A stretch of DNA of 64,000 bases from JADLAT01 sp964348795 (GTDB lineage: Bacteria; Pseudomonadota; Alphaproteobacteria; Micavibrionales; Micavibrionaceae), in NCBI GenBank assembly GCA_964348795.1, contig CAYGDY010000012.1:1-64000 (forward strand). The letters are read 5' to 3'. Positions within the stretch are counted from its first letter, which is position 1; each line of letters starts with the position of its first letter. The position numbers and the translations under genes were made by a program. This document shows, in pieces, positions 34,511 through 43,559 of this stretch. The notes under the pieces are model-generated. The model did no database searches. It saw only the letters and a program-made list of their open reading frames with translations, and had not been told where the DNA came from.

Positions 34511-35629
34511 TTATTGCCCCTGCCCCTGCATTTCACACAGGCGGGAAATGGTGCGGTCGAACTCGAAGGCATGGTCATGTCCTCGATACAGTTTGTCCGG
34601 CGGGCATTCCGCAGATATCACCAGCCGTGTTTTATGCTCGTACAGCGTATCAATCAGGATCATCAGGCGCTTGGCTTCGTTCCGGCGATCATAGCCCAGA
34701 CGCGGGATATTTTCCAGAAAAATTGTGTGGTATTTCTGCGCAATCGCGCCGTAATCCTCCGCGCCATGGGGTTTTTCACAGAGCGCGGCAAAGCTGAATC
34801 GCGCCATACCATCCATCGCCCGCTCTATCTGGATTTCCCGTCCCTTTATTTCAATACGATCCGTTTCGTATTGTATTTTATGGCCCGCGAAGGCCTCGAA
34901 CACCCGCTCCAGCTTTTCATCTGTTTCGGGACACAGCGGCGAGAGATACACCCCACCCCGCCCTTGGGCAACCTTCCGGTAGTCGGTCGGACTGTCCAGA
35001 AACACCGTTTCCATTTTTTCTTTCAGCAGGGCAATAAAGGGCAGGAAGCGGTCCCTTTGCAAGCCTCCCTCGTAAAGCGTGTCAGGAGGCCAGTTGCTCG
35101 TCGCCACCACTACCACACCCTGCTCGAACAAACACCGGAACAGACGGCCTAAAATCATGGCATCAGCCACATCGGTCACATGAAACTCATCAAAACACAG
35201 GACGCGGGCTTTTTCCGCAATCCGCGCCGCAAACAAAGGCAAAGTCGCATCTACCCCCTCGCCGGTTTCCTGACTTTCCCGCCGCGTATGCAGGTAATCA
35301 TGCACCCCGATCATAAAGTCATGGAAATGCACACGCCACTTCGGGAGCGTTTCCGGCAGGGCCGCATAGAACAGGTCCATCAGCATGGATTTCCCGCGCC
35401 CGACACCGCCATGCAGATAAATTCCCCGAATAGATTGCTTTAAGTTATTAAAAAATAATATTTTTTTTCGTTTTTTTCCTCCATCCCAAAACGAGCTGAC
35501 GCGCAAATCATCATAAAGCCTCTGCAGGGACAACAACGCCCGCTCCTGCACCGGATCAAACCGAAGCGTTCCGGCGGACAGGCCGCTTTGATAAGACTCA
35601 ATCAGACTGGGTAGAGCGGGGCTGGACAT
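34511..35629 (-). CDS. zapE: AFG1-like ATPase ZapE
   Basis: A 372-residue P-loop ATPase. In E. coli ZapE acts on the FtsZ ring; the mitochondrial relative AFG1/LACE1 works in protein quality control. Walker A GGVGRGKSM is at residues 74-82, Walker B is LCFDEFHVTD, and the sensor segment VVVVATSNWPPDTLYEGGLQ is present (separate known segments). Its ATG lies inside the last codons of tatC, a 32-bp overlap, so translation may be coupled. Placing a division ATPase behind tatABC is common in alphaproteobacteria with variants. Confidence 0.9.
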   Translation of the reverse strand: MSSPALPSLIESYQSGLSAGTLRFDPVQERALLSLQRLYDDLRVSSFWDGGKKRKKILFFNNLKQSIRGIYLHGGVGRGKSMLMDLFYAALPETLPKWRVHFHDFMIGVHDYLHTRRESQETGEGVDATLPLFAARIAEKARVLCFDEFHVTDVADAMILGRLFRCLFEQGVVVVATSNWPPDTLYEGGLQRDRFLPFIALLKEKMETVFLDSPTDYRKVAQGRGGVYLSPLCPETDEKLERVFEAFAGHKIQYETDRIEIKGREIQIERAMDGMARFSFAALCEKPHGAEDYGAIAQKYHTIFLENIPRLGYDRRNEAKRLMILIDTLYEHKTRLVISAECPPDKLYRGHDHAFEFDRTISRLCEMQGQGQ

Positions 35630-36353
35630 ACCGGATCACAACAATAGAGATTTCATAAAGCGCCATCAACGGCAAAGCCAGCAAAAACTGGCTCATCACA
35701 TCAGGCGGAGTCAAAAAGGCCGATACGGTAAAGACCGCAATCACTGCGTATTTGCGCACACGACAAAGACCATCGGCCGTCACAAACCCCGCCTGCGCCA
35801 ACAGAGTGAGAAAAACGGGGAGCTGAAAACACAGCCCGAACGCAAAAATCAGGGTCATAATCAGATCCAGATACTCACTCACGCGAGCCTCAAGGCGGAT
35901 GGGCAGGGCTGTTTGTTCTGCATTCGTTTGAAAACTCAGAAAAAATGGCCATGCTATTGGCAAAACAAGAAAATATACAAACGCCCCTCCGATAAAAAAT
36001 AAAACGGGCGTGGCAATCAAAAATGGTAAAAATACCTGCCGTTCGTTTTTATACAGGCCAGGGGCAATAAAAATCCAGACCTGCCACAACAGGATCGGAA
36101 AGGTCAAAAACACGCCTGCAAAAAACGCCACCTTCATATAGGTGAAAAACGCTTCTGTGAGGCCCGTATAAATCAAACGCTGACTGTCCCCCTCCCCCAT
36201 CGCCTGCGCCAGAGGCTGGACCAAAAACCCGTAAATCGGCGCAGAGAAATAAAAACAAATGCCCATCCCGATGGCCATAGCCCCGAACGCCCACAACAAG
36301 CGCCTGCGCAATTCCACCAGATGCGAAAGCAAAGGTTTGGGCTCTGGTTTCAT
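35598..36353 (-). CDS. tatC: Twin-arginine translocase subunit TatC
   Basis: Receptor of the Tat pathway that recognises twin-arginine signal peptides and exports folded proteins. The 251-residue protein has six membrane segments and the N-terminal motif LLSHLVELRRRLL. The conserved FPILLWQVWIFIAPGLYKNE region (known family segment) and the second-to-third helix Pro are present. Its ATG overlaps the tatB stop by 4 bp. It is the third gene of tatABC in one leftward transcript. Confidence 0.96.
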   Translation of the reverse strand: MKPEPKPLLSHLVELRRRLLWAFGAMAIGMGICFYFSAPIYGFLVQPLAQAMGEGDSQRLIYTGLTEAFFTYMKVAFFAGVFLTFPILLWQVWIFIAPGLYKNERQVFLPFLIATPVLFFIGGAFVYFLVLPIAWPFFLSFQTNAEQTALPIRLEARVSEYLDLIMTLIFAFGLCFQLPVFLTLLAQAGFVTADGLCRVRKYAVIAVFTVSAFLTPPDVMSQFLLALPLMALYEISIVVIRYVQPRSTQSD

Positions 36354-36637
36354 GGAACATCATCCTGCGGCATTTGATTTGCCTGCGCCTGCTCTGCGGT
36401 GATCTCCTCCACCTCGTCAATCTCCTTGGCCTCGAAATTCACCTGCTTGCGGATGTCGTCCAGATCGGCCTCCTGCATAAAATCCTCGAATTGCTGGGAA
36501 AAAACATAGCGAATATACTGTAAGCGCCGGACAATCCGCCCGAGCGTATGCATGACCTTGGGCATGTCCTCGGGTCCGATCACCAAAATAGCAATCACCA
36601 CAATCAGAAATATTTCAGACCAGCTTACGTCGAGCAC
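36350..36637 (-). CDS. tatB: Twin-arginine translocase subunit TatB
   Basis: Forms the substrate-binding complex with TatC. The 95-residue protein has one N-terminal helix (SEIFLIVVIAILVIGPEDMP, where Gly-Pro marks the hinge) and an amphipathic helix. It starts with GTG, two bases after the tatA stop, and ends overlapping tatC. The Glu-rich C-terminal tail is short for a TatB. Confidence 0.93.
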   Translation of the reverse strand: MLDVSWSEIFLIVVIAILVIGPEDMPKVMHTLGRIVRRLQYIRYVFSQQFEDFMQEADLDDIRKQVNFEAKEIDEVEEITAEQAQANQMPQDDVP

Positions 36638-36639
36638 GA

Positions 36640-36816
36640 CTAATCATCTTTTTTTTCAATGGCCTTGGGCGCGGGGGGTACATCCTCATCCTTCAGGCCC
36701 TTTTTAAAGCTCTTGATCCCCTTGGCAAGATTTTCAGCGATACTGGGCACGCGGCCCGCCCCGAACAGCAACATGACGAGAACCAGCACAACAATCAAAT
36801 GTGGCAAACTGAGCAT
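36640..36816 (-). CDS. tatA: Twin-arginine translocase subunit TatA
   Basis: The pore-forming small Tat subunit, only 58 residues. It reads MLSLPHLIVVLVLVMLLFGAG, which shows the short membrane helix, then the Phe-Gly hinge and RVPSIAENLAKGIKSFKKGL, the classic amphipathic helix with the FKKGL motif (known family segments). Charged Lys/Asp tail. ATG at 36816 and TAG at 36640. It lies 30 bp after scpB and directly before tatB. Confidence 0.93.
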   Translation of the reverse strand: MLSLPHLIVVLVLVMLLFGAGRVPSIAENLAKGIKSFKKGLKDEDVPPAPKAIEKKDD

Positions 36817-36846
36817 GGTGTTCCTTCCCTCTTCCGTAAAAATCTT

Positions 36847-37500
36847 CTAAATAATCATTTCATCCGCTTCTTCTACATCCTCTGGCCCGCGCTGTCCAGA
36901 AAACAAGTCGCCGCTTTCAGGGATCGTCTCAATCGCGGGCCTGCGATCAAGCAAACCAGAGGCTTTCAAATCATCCAGCCCGGGCAGGTCCATGATGGTT
37001 TCGAGCTGGAACTGATCCAGAAAATCCTGTGTCGTCACCCATGTGAGGGGGCGACCCACCACTTCACGCCGACGACCTGGCTTGACCCATCCGGCTTCAA
37101 TCAAGGCATCCAGCGTCCCGCGATGGGTGGCCACGCCCCTGATATTTTCAATTTCCGCGCGCGTCACAGGCTGATGATACGCCACAATCGCCAGAGTCTC
37201 TAGCGCGGCGCGGGAGAGCTTTTTCTGCACCTCTTTTTCCAGCGCCAAAGACTCGGCCAGATCTGCCGCCGTCCGGAACGCCCACGCGCCCTCCACTTGC
37301 ACCAAAGCGACCCCGCGCCCCTGATACATCTCCTGCAGGGCCATGAGAGCGCCGCCAACATCCGCACCGGCGGGCATGCGTTCGTGAATCTCTTTGATGT
37401 TGAGCGGGGCCGAAGACGCAAATAACAGTGCCTCCAAAACGCGGATATGCTCGGGCAAAACACTCAAAGACTGTGGGGCAGGCATCGCCATGGCATTCAT
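36847..37500 (-). CDS. scpB: Segregation and condensation protein B
   Basis: Winged-helix partner of the SMC-ScpA complex that organises and separates chromosomes. The 217-residue protein has the family signatures LEALLFASSAPLNIKEI, LSRAALETLAIVAYHQPVTR and ENIRGV. Its ATG directly follows the scpA stop (TAA then ATG), so the two subunits are coupled. The acidic C-terminal tail (about 30 residues) is variable. Confidence 0.95.
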   Translation of the reverse strand: MNAMAMPAPQSLSVLPEHIRVLEALLFASSAPLNIKEIHERMPAGADVGGALMALQEMYQGRGVALVQVEGAWAFRTAADLAESLALEKEVQKKLSRAALETLAIVAYHQPVTRAEIENIRGVATHRGTLDALIEAGWVKPGRRREVVGRPLTWVTTQDFLDQFQLETIMDLPGLDDLKASGLLDRRPAIETIPESGDLFSGQRGPEDVEEADEMII

Positions 37501-38346
37501 TTAGGGTCTCTCCTCTTGCTTCATTTCCTGTTCCAGCGCCCGCATGTAAATCGGGCGAAACAATCCATCCTGCTTGATCTCCAGCGCCCCTTGTTTGACC
37601 AGCTCCAGACTGGCCGTAAAAAGAGAGGCTCTCGCCGACCGCGCATAAAGCGGGTCCTTTATTTTCTCGGGCAAAAAACTCTCCAGCGTGGCCCAGACCG
37701 ATTGGGCGCCCTTTTTCGGCAATTGCCCCAGCATGCGGGTGAGGCGCACCATCGCATCCTCGGTGGACATCACATGGAAGATCGGTAAATCGTAATGGCT
37801 TTCGGCCTCGCGTTTTTTGATATCGCCATACGCCTTGAGCAGTTCATACAAATTCACATTCCAGCGCGCCGTTGTACGGACAGGCAAGCCCTCGGGCGCA
37901 CCCCGTGCAAACACCTCGCGCCCCAGTTGCGGACGGGATTCAAGCCGCTCTGCCGCCTGCCGCATGGCTTCCAGACGCCTGAGCTGGAATTGCAGGGCTT
38001 CGGCCATGGCTTCGGCATTGGGCTCCGCACCGCTTTCGGATTCTCTGGGCAAAAGCAAACGGGATTTCAAATACGCGAGCCAAGCGGCCATCACCAGATA
38101 TTCCGCCGCCAGCGCTAAATGAAGCGCCTTGGCCTGCTCGACAAATTCCAGATATTGCCGCACAAGCTGGAGAATCGAGATTTTCGCCAGATCCACCTTC
38201 TGGTTGCGCGCCAACTCCAACAGAACATCCATCGGGCCTTCGTACCCGTCAATGTTCAACAACAAAGAATCGGACTCACGCGCTACCACCATTGCACGCG
38301 GCGGGTCTTCCTGAAAAGGCTGAGCAAGGGTATTGTGGGCTGTCAT
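37501..38346 (-). CDS. scpA: Segregation and condensation protein A
   Basis: Kleisin subunit that bridges SMC heads. The 281-residue protein carries the diagnostic YEGPMDVLLELARNQKVDLA near residue 35 (known family segment), then LVMAAWLAYLKSRLLLP. Its start overlaps the nagZ stop as ATGA. The C-terminal winged-helix region with ASLFTASLELVKQGALEI binds the SMC head. Family length is usual. Confidence 0.95.
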   Translation of the reverse strand: MTAHNTLAQPFQEDPPRAMVVARESDSLLLNIDGYEGPMDVLLELARNQKVDLAKISILQLVRQYLEFVEQAKALHLALAAEYLVMAAWLAYLKSRLLLPRESESGAEPNAEAMAEALQFQLRRLEAMRQAAERLESRPQLGREVFARGAPEGLPVRTTARWNVNLYELLKAYGDIKKREAESHYDLPIFHVMSTEDAMVRLTRMLGQLPKKGAQSVWATLESFLPEKIKDPLYARSARASLFTASLELVKQGALEIKQDGLFRPIYMRALEQEMKQEERP

Positions 38347-39353
38347 GCCCGCAGTCTCGACAATTCCGCAGTATTTTGCAAGCGTTCCCGCGTTTTTTCT
38401 GTCATCTTAGGCACATATTCCATGATTTTGACCATATCATCCCTCCGGCCCGAACAATACAGCGCCACATCACAGCCCGCGCCCAGTGTCAGCCTTGCCC
38501 GCTCTGCCACATCACCATAGCCGGCCAGCGCCGCCATATCCAGATCATCACTCAGCAACAGCCCGTCAAAACCGATCCTCTCCCGTATAACACCTTGAAT
38601 GACATCAGGCGAAACAGACGCCGGATGCACGGGGTCTATCGCGTCATACACGACATGAGCCACCATGCCCCACACGCCCCGCCCCGCCAGCGCGTGAGAC
38701 ACTGCCCGAAATGGCGCAAAATCGGTTGCGTCGAGCATGACCCATTCCGTCTCCACATGCGGCAGGTCCTTGTGAGAATCTGACCGCGCCCGCCCATGGC
38801 CTGGCAAGTGTTTCATGACAGGGGTAACCCCTGCCGATAAAAATGCCTCACAGACAACCTGCCCCAGTCGGGCCACAATGGCCGGATCCACCGAAAAAGC
38901 CCGATCCCCGATCGCCTCATGCGTTTGATCCGTCAACACATCCAATACTGGCGCACAATTCACAGTAATCCCGCATTCCAAAAGCTCTTCCGCCATTTGC
39001 AGAATGGTAAAACGCAGTCTTTCCTCCGCAGTGTCCACCTCATCCCCGAAAGCCTTCATCGGCGGATATTTGCGCCAGATGGGGGGCTTGAGGCGTTGCA
39101 CCCGCCCCCCTTCCTGATCAATCAAAACCGGACACTGCCACCCTGCGGCTTCATGCACCGCATCCGTCAAACGCCGGAGCTGGTCCGGCGATTCACAATT
39201 TCTGGCAAAAAGAATAACACCCAGCGGAGAAAACTCCCGAAACAAGGCCTGCTCATCATCGGTGAACACAGGTCCGGCCAGCGAAAGAATCACAGGTCGA
39301 ACGATTTTATCGGGTAACAAGGCATCCCCCAGGCTTTTGCGCCTTGATCGCAT
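38343..39353 (-). CDS. nagZ: Beta-N-acetylhexosaminidase (GH3), NagZ
   Basis: Removes GlcNAc from recycled GlcNAc-anhydroMurNAc peptides in the cytoplasm. The 336-residue protein shows the substrate loop KHLPGHGRARSDSHKDLP and the GH3 nucleophile Asp in LLSDDLDM; DQEGGRVQRL is the conserved sugar-binding segment. The chosen ATG overlaps the SPOR gene by 47 bp, so a later non-ATG start near residue 12 is possible. No signal peptide, as expected. In wall-recycling species NagZ products can induce ampC-type beta-lactamases; no such gene is in view. Confidence 0.95.
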   Translation of the reverse strand: MRSRRKSLGDALLPDKIVRPVILSLAGPVFTDDEQALFREFSPLGVILFARNCESPDQLRRLTDAVHEAAGWQCPVLIDQEGGRVQRLKPPIWRKYPPMKAFGDEVDTAEERLRFTILQMAEELLECGITVNCAPVLDVLTDQTHEAIGDRAFSVDPAIVARLGQVVCEAFLSAGVTPVMKHLPGHGRARSDSHKDLPHVETEWVMLDATDFAPFRAVSHALAGRGVWGMVAHVVYDAIDPVHPASVSPDVIQGVIRERIGFDGLLLSDDLDMAALAGYGDVAERARLTLGAGCDVALYCSGRRDDMVKIMEYVPKMTEKTRERLQNTAELSRLRA

Positions 39354-40407
39354 TGCACAGGCTTGCGGCGCTTTCCTTGCTGATTGGGCCCGCCTGAATC
39401 CGGTAGAACACCCCTTTTCCGGCGATATCTGCTTTCTGTACCCGATAATCCAGTCCCTGCAACTGGGCCCCGTAAGCGACTTTCAGTTTGCCCCATTCCG
39501 TTTGCGCGCCCCCTTCGGAGGTTACACTGCCAAGCTGGATATAGTAATTCCCTGCCGTCACAGGGGTTCCCGAAGAAGGCTCAACCTTCGCAGGAACCGG
39601 AGCAGACGGCATGGTTTTTTCCGGAGAGACAAAAGCCGTCTTGGTTTCCTGTGCCACGATGTCCTGTGCCGTTTTATTCTCCGCTTGTCCGGCCTGCGCC
39701 TGCTCCTGATTCTCCAGAACGGAGCGGACAAATTTCAGCGTTTCCGGATTCTCTCCCGCCTTGTGGATTTTGGGGAGTTTTCCGGCCTCTGCCGCATCAG
39801 CCCCTTCCACGGCAGGCGCAACAGGCGCAGGGATAGCCAAAGGCGTAACGCCAGCCGCTGTGGCAGGCGCGGACGGATCAGGTGTTTTTTCAATTTTCTG
39901 GAACTGGACGGGCGGTACGGCTGGCGCCGCAGAAGCCATTTCAGCCGGTGCCGGAGTCATGGGCACTTGCTCTGCACCCCGCGCAAAATCAGAAAGCTTT
40001 TGCGAAGAGTCATCAGAATCCAGCAGATTTTCAACAGGCGGCGCTTCGGAAGCCGCATTCTCTCCCATCGCAGAAAAAATCGTGGTATCCCGATTGGGAA
40101 TATCCATCCCCCCCTTATCCTCCGGTGTTTCTTTATACGCCGTTGTATCCGCCTGAATCACGGGAATCGTCCCCGTTCCATTATCCTGCGAAGGGTAACT
40201 GGCCACAATAATCCCCGCCAGCGCCGCGCCGGTCACCAACAGCGCCGCCGTGGCAAAAAACGGACTGCGCATTTTGGAGGCCAGAGATTCTCCTACAACT
40301 TTTTCAAGCAGACCAGACCGCCCTGACGGCAAATCATAATGGTCGAAACTATATTGCTGTTGTTGCTGTCCGTATGGCGTGTGTCTCTGGTGCCTGTCCT
40401 GATTCAT
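39307..40407 (-). CDS. SPOR-domain cell-envelope protein
   Basis: A 366-residue single-span membrane protein. A cytoplasmic Gln-rich N-terminus is followed by one helix near residues 51-69 (FFATAALLVTGAALAGIIVA). A long Ala/Pro/Glu periplasmic linker leads to a C-terminal SPOR domain of about 75 residues (GNYYIQLGSVTSEGGAQTEW to QKPGGCLVTR), which binds glycans lacking stem peptides at division sites. It stands between dgt and nagZ, the usual alphaproteobacterial position. GAGGT precedes the ATG. Confidence 0.92.
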   Translation of the reverse strand: MNQDRHQRHTPYGQQQQQYSFDHYDLPSGRSGLLEKVVGESLASKMRSPFFATAALLVTGAALAGIIVASYPSQDNGTGTIPVIQADTTAYKETPEDKGGMDIPNRDTTIFSAMGENAASEAPPVENLLDSDDSSQKLSDFARGAEQVPMTPAPAEMASAAPAVPPVQFQKIEKTPDPSAPATAAGVTPLAIPAPVAPAVEGADAAEAGKLPKIHKAGENPETLKFVRSVLENQEQAQAGQAENKTAQDIVAQETKTAFVSPEKTMPSAPVPAKVEPSSGTPVTAGNYYIQLGSVTSEGGAQTEWGKLKVAYGAQLQGLDYRVQKADIAGKGVFYRIQAGPISKESAASLCNAIKAQKPGGCLVTR

Positions 40408-40488
40408 TGGGTTTTACCTCTTCGATTTTTTTATGCCTGTGTGTGACATAGGTTACGCAAATAAAATTTGATGTAGATGCAGGCCAGT

Positions 40489-41730
40489 CTATTTCAAATC
40501 CCAATAAAGATCAAATAGCCGTTCATGCTCACGGATGGCAAAACGATCCGTCATCCCCGCGATATAATCCGCCACGATGCGGGCCCTGAGCCGCTCGTCC
40601 TTTGCCCCGCCGCCCTCTTCCACACGCATTTGCCAGTTCTCGGGCAAGATACGGTAGTTTTTCGTAAAAGCTGTGAATAAGTCCGTTATGATGCGCTCGA
40701 CCTTGAGCCCGATACGATTGATGGTGAAATGCTTGTACATGCGGGTGAACAAAAACTCCCGCAATTCATCAATTTTTTCCTGCATCTCTTCGGAAAATGC
40801 GACAATCTGGACCCCCGCCGCCCTGACATCATCGGCTTCCCGTGGATTGATCTCCGCCAGACGCGATTCGGTCTCGATCAATACATCTTCCACCATAGCC
40901 CCGAACATATGCCGGATCATTTCCTGTACCTGATACCGTTCGGCAAGAGTTCCATGCTGGACCCGCACCGCATGCATCACTTCGCCAAGCAAGGGAATCT
41001 CGGCCAGATCCTGCAAATGAAACAATCCCGCCCGTAAACCGTCCTCGACATCATGGTTGTTATAAGCAATATCATCAGAGAGCGCGGCAATCTGCGCCTC
41101 CAAACTCGCATGGGTTTCCAGTTGCAGATCCATCTGTGTCTGGAGTTCTGCAATCGCCACGTTGGGCGTCCCGGGCCCGATAGCGTCGTGATGGGGCCCG
41201 TTGTGCTTGACCACACCCTCCAGCGTCTCCCATGTCAGGTTCAGCCCGTTCCACGCCGGATATCTGCGCTCCAGAGTCGTAAGAACTCGCAAGGACTGGT
41301 CATTATGGTCAAACCCGCCATAGGGGGCCATGCATCGGCTCAGATGCTCCTCCCCGATATGGGCAAACGGCGTATGTCCCAGATCATGCGCCAGCGCCAC
41401 GCCTTCGGCCAGATCCTCGTTCACCATCAGGGACCGCGCCAGAGACCGCGCCACCTGCGCCACCTCCAGCGTATGGGTCAGGCGGGTGCGGTAGTGATCC
41501 CCCTCATCATACACAAACACCTGTGTCTTGTATTTCAGCCTGCGAAACGCGCTGGCATGGATGATCCGGTCCCTATCCCGCTGGAAGGCGCTTCTGTGGC
41601 GGCTTTCCGGCTCTTCATAGAGCCGCCCCCTGCTCTGGTCTGGCCGGCACGCATAGTGTTTCAACGGCAAAGCACAATAATTATACGAAGATTCATTTAT
41701 AGCGGTATTGTGTAATCCGGTATTGCCCAT
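40489..41730 (-). CDS. dgt: Deoxyguanosinetriphosphate triphosphohydrolase-like protein
   Basis: HD-domain dNTP triphosphohydrolase, 413 residues, of the dGTPase-like class. Metal-binding motifs are HTLEVAQVARSL and AHDLGHTPFAHIGEEHL. The N-terminal ESRHRSAFQRDRDRIIHASAF (two adjacent family segments) and SDDIAYNNHDVEDGLRAG are typical. ATG at 41730 follows AGGAG; a GTG nine codons upstream would overlap the divergent iron-sulfur gene. Specificity for dGTP is not certain in this clade. argS, often next to it, is absent. Confidence 0.94.
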   Translation of the reverse strand: MGNTGLHNTAINESSYNYCALPLKHYACRPDQSRGRLYEEPESRHRSAFQRDRDRIIHASAFRRLKYKTQVFVYDEGDHYRTRLTHTLEVAQVARSLARSLMVNEDLAEGVALAHDLGHTPFAHIGEEHLSRCMAPYGGFDHNDQSLRVLTTLERRYPAWNGLNLTWETLEGVVKHNGPHHDAIGPGTPNVAIAELQTQMDLQLETHASLEAQIAALSDDIAYNNHDVEDGLRAGLFHLQDLAEIPLLGEVMHAVRVQHGTLAERYQVQEMIRHMFGAMVEDVLIETESRLAEINPREADDVRAAGVQIVAFSEEMQEKIDELREFLFTRMYKHFTINRIGLKVERIITDLFTAFTKNYRILPENWQMRVEEGGGAKDERLRARIVADYIAGMTDRFAIREHERLFDLYWDLK

Positions 41731-41759
41731 GATGGCTCCTGAACTATATAGTGTCACGT

Positions 41760-42080
41760 ATGAGCCTGATCATAGACGAGAGCGCCATCAAACGCATCCA
41801 AAATTTGAGAACCCAGCGCAATGCGCCTGCGCTTCGCTTGCGAATCACGGTCGATGGTGGCGGATGTTCGGGGTTTCAATATCTGCTGGATCTGGCAGAG
41901 GACTCAAAAGACGGGGATCTGCTGTACGGGGCGGACTGCGTTGTCACGGACCCTGTCTCCCTGCCTTTTCTGGAAGGCGCGCGAATTACCTTCGTAGAGG
42001 ACCTGATCGGTTCGGAATTCAAAATCACCAATCCCAATGCAGTCTCGGGATGCGGGTGCGGCACCTCTTTTGCAGTGTGA
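41760..42080 (+). CDS. erpA: A-type iron-sulfur cluster carrier (ErpA/IscA family)
   Basis: Delivers Fe-S clusters to apo-proteins. The 106-residue protein has the three conserved cysteines: one in VDGGGCSGFQY and two in SGCGCGTSF. The neighbourhood beside dgt matches the ErpA-like carrier of other alphaproteobacteria; the exact paralogue (ErpA or IscA) cannot be fixed without a tree. ATG at 41760 is preferred to the GTG at 41751. Divergent from dgt with about 30 bp between starts, so promoters must overlap coding sequence. Confidence 0.9.
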   Translation: MSLIIDESAIKRIQNLRTQRNAPALRLRITVDGGGCSGFQYLLDLAEDSKDGDLLYGADCVVTDPVSLPFLEGARITFVEDLIGSEFKITNPNAVSGCGCGTSFAV

Positions 42081-42089
42081 TCCTTGCCC

Positions 42090-42854
42090 ATGAAAATCAC
42101 CTCGTGGAATGTCAATTCGATCAATGCGCGGCTGGAGCATGTCAAACGTTACCTCAGCGAATACCAGCCCGATGTGCTCCTGCTTCAGGAACTCAAAACA
42201 CTGGACTTTCCAGCCAGCGCGTTCGAGAACATGGGGTATCAGGCTACTGCCGTGCCGCAAAAAGCCTATAATGGCGTGGCAATCCTCTCGAAGATTCCGT
42301 TTCAGCTTTGCTGTACGAAACTGGCAGGCGATGATACGGACGAACAAGCCCGTTTTCTGCATATTGAAATAAACGGTGTGCACCTCCTCAATATCTATGC
42401 ACCAAACGGCAACCCCATCGACACTGAAAAATTCCCCTACAAACTCAAATGGATGGAGCGCCTTTACAGGGTTCTCCACGAACTCAGGGCCGCCCGTATT
42501 CCCTTTCTCATCGGCGGGGATTTCAACGTGATCCCCGAAGGCAAAGACTGCCACGACCCCAAGGCCTGGGAGGGTGATGCCCTGTTCTGCCCCGAAACAC
42601 GGTCTGTCTTTCGCCGGATTCAAAATCTGGGCCTCTATGACGCTTTCCGCGTATATAACAAAAGCGCAGGACAATACACGTTCTGGGATTATCAGGCGGG
42701 CGCATGGCAAAACAACACCGGAATCCGGATTGATCATTTCCTGCTCTCTCCTGAAATTGCCGACCGGCTTTTCACCTGCACCATCGACACCGCCCCCCGA
42801 AGCTGGGAAAAACCCTCGGACCACACCCCGATCAGTTTGGAGATCGCCGCATGA
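42090..42854 (+). CDS. xthA: Exodeoxyribonuclease III
   Basis: Apurinic/apyrimidinic endonuclease and 3'-exonuclease for base excision repair. The 254-residue protein has SWNVNSINARLEHV, the metal Glu in LLLQELKT, GDFNVIPEGKD, and the final catalytic His in KPSDHTPISLE. Ten bases after the Fe-S carrier gene and overlapping the next lipoprotein gene by 4 bp (ATGA), so probably one operon. Confidence 0.95.
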   Translation: MKITSWNVNSINARLEHVKRYLSEYQPDVLLLQELKTLDFPASAFENMGYQATAVPQKAYNGVAILSKIPFQLCCTKLAGDDTDEQARFLHIEINGVHLLNIYAPNGNPIDTEKFPYKLKWMERLYRVLHELRAARIPFLIGGDFNVIPEGKDCHDPKAWEGDALFCPETRSVFRRIQNLGLYDAFRVYNKSAGQYTFWDYQAGAWQNNTGIRIDHFLLSPEIADRLFTCTIDTAPRSWEKPSDHTPISLEIAA

Positions 42855-43486
42855 AACCTTTCAAACTCTTTCCGATTTTACTTTCGTTCTTTCTTTTAAC
42901 ATCCTGCGCACAAACAGAACTTTCTCCACAAACGTATTTGGCACATAAAGGGCTCGGCGTACAAACGCAAACCGCCTTCCAGCAGTGCCACGGGTACGGG
43001 TGCAAATTCATAAAGACCGTTTCCCTGACATCTGGGGAATGGGAGCGCCTTGAGGCGCTGTTCCAGCCCGCGCCCGAAACACCAGAGGCCGAGCGCGCCC
43101 TTCTCTCCCGCGCTATTGGGTTATTTGAAGAGCTGGTCGGCCCAAAGACAAACACCGCGCACGATATCGCAGGGACGTTCCGCAAGCTGGGCGACACCCA
43201 GCTCGACTGCGTGGATGAAAGCACGAACACCACGGTGTATCTCAGCGTCATGAAACAGCGCGGCCTAATCCATTTTCATGATATTGCCCCCCCGATGATG
43301 CGCCTGCCCCTCATCAATGCGGGACACTGGCCGCACCAGACTGCCGTTCTGCGAGAAACCAAAACCAGCGCACCCTATGCCGTGGATTCGTGGTTCCGCA
43401 ACAATGGCGCGCCCGCCGATATTGTCCCCTTAAAACAGTGGAAAGACGGATGGAAACCGAAAAACATAGGTGAATCGTGGTTATAG
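42851..43486 (+). CDS. Lipoprotein of unknown function
   Basis: A 211-residue protein with a lipoprotein signal peptide: the lipobox LLTSC puts the acylated cysteine at residue 19. The mature part has cysteines in QCHGYGCKFIK and LDCVDES that could form disulfides. The segments GDTQLDCVDESTNTTVYL and APYAVDSWFRNNGAPADIVP (about 160-190) are also found in uncharacterised proteobacterial lipoproteins, as far as I recognise them. The start overlaps the xthA stop. It lies upstream of another lipoprotein gene. No catalytic signature is seen. Confidence 0.82.
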   Translation: MKPFKLFPILLSFFLLTSCAQTELSPQTYLAHKGLGVQTQTAFQQCHGYGCKFIKTVSLTSGEWERLEALFQPAPETPEAERALLSRAIGLFEELVGPKTNTAHDIAGTFRKLGDTQLDCVDESTNTTVYLSVMKQRGLIHFHDIAPPMMRLPLINAGHWPHQTAVLRETKTSAPYAVDSWFRNNGAPADIVPLKQWKDGWKPKNIGESWL

Positions 43487-43559
43487 GCATGCTACGTTTT
43501 CGGCGTGCGCGCTGATTCTGCCGCGTGGGTATGATTGCATGTATTGAGAAGATGGATTT

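Noticed and set aside
33632..35152. A 506-codon plus-strand frame opposite DUF2336 and zapE
   Set aside because: Antisense shadow; both minus-strand genes have clear motifs.
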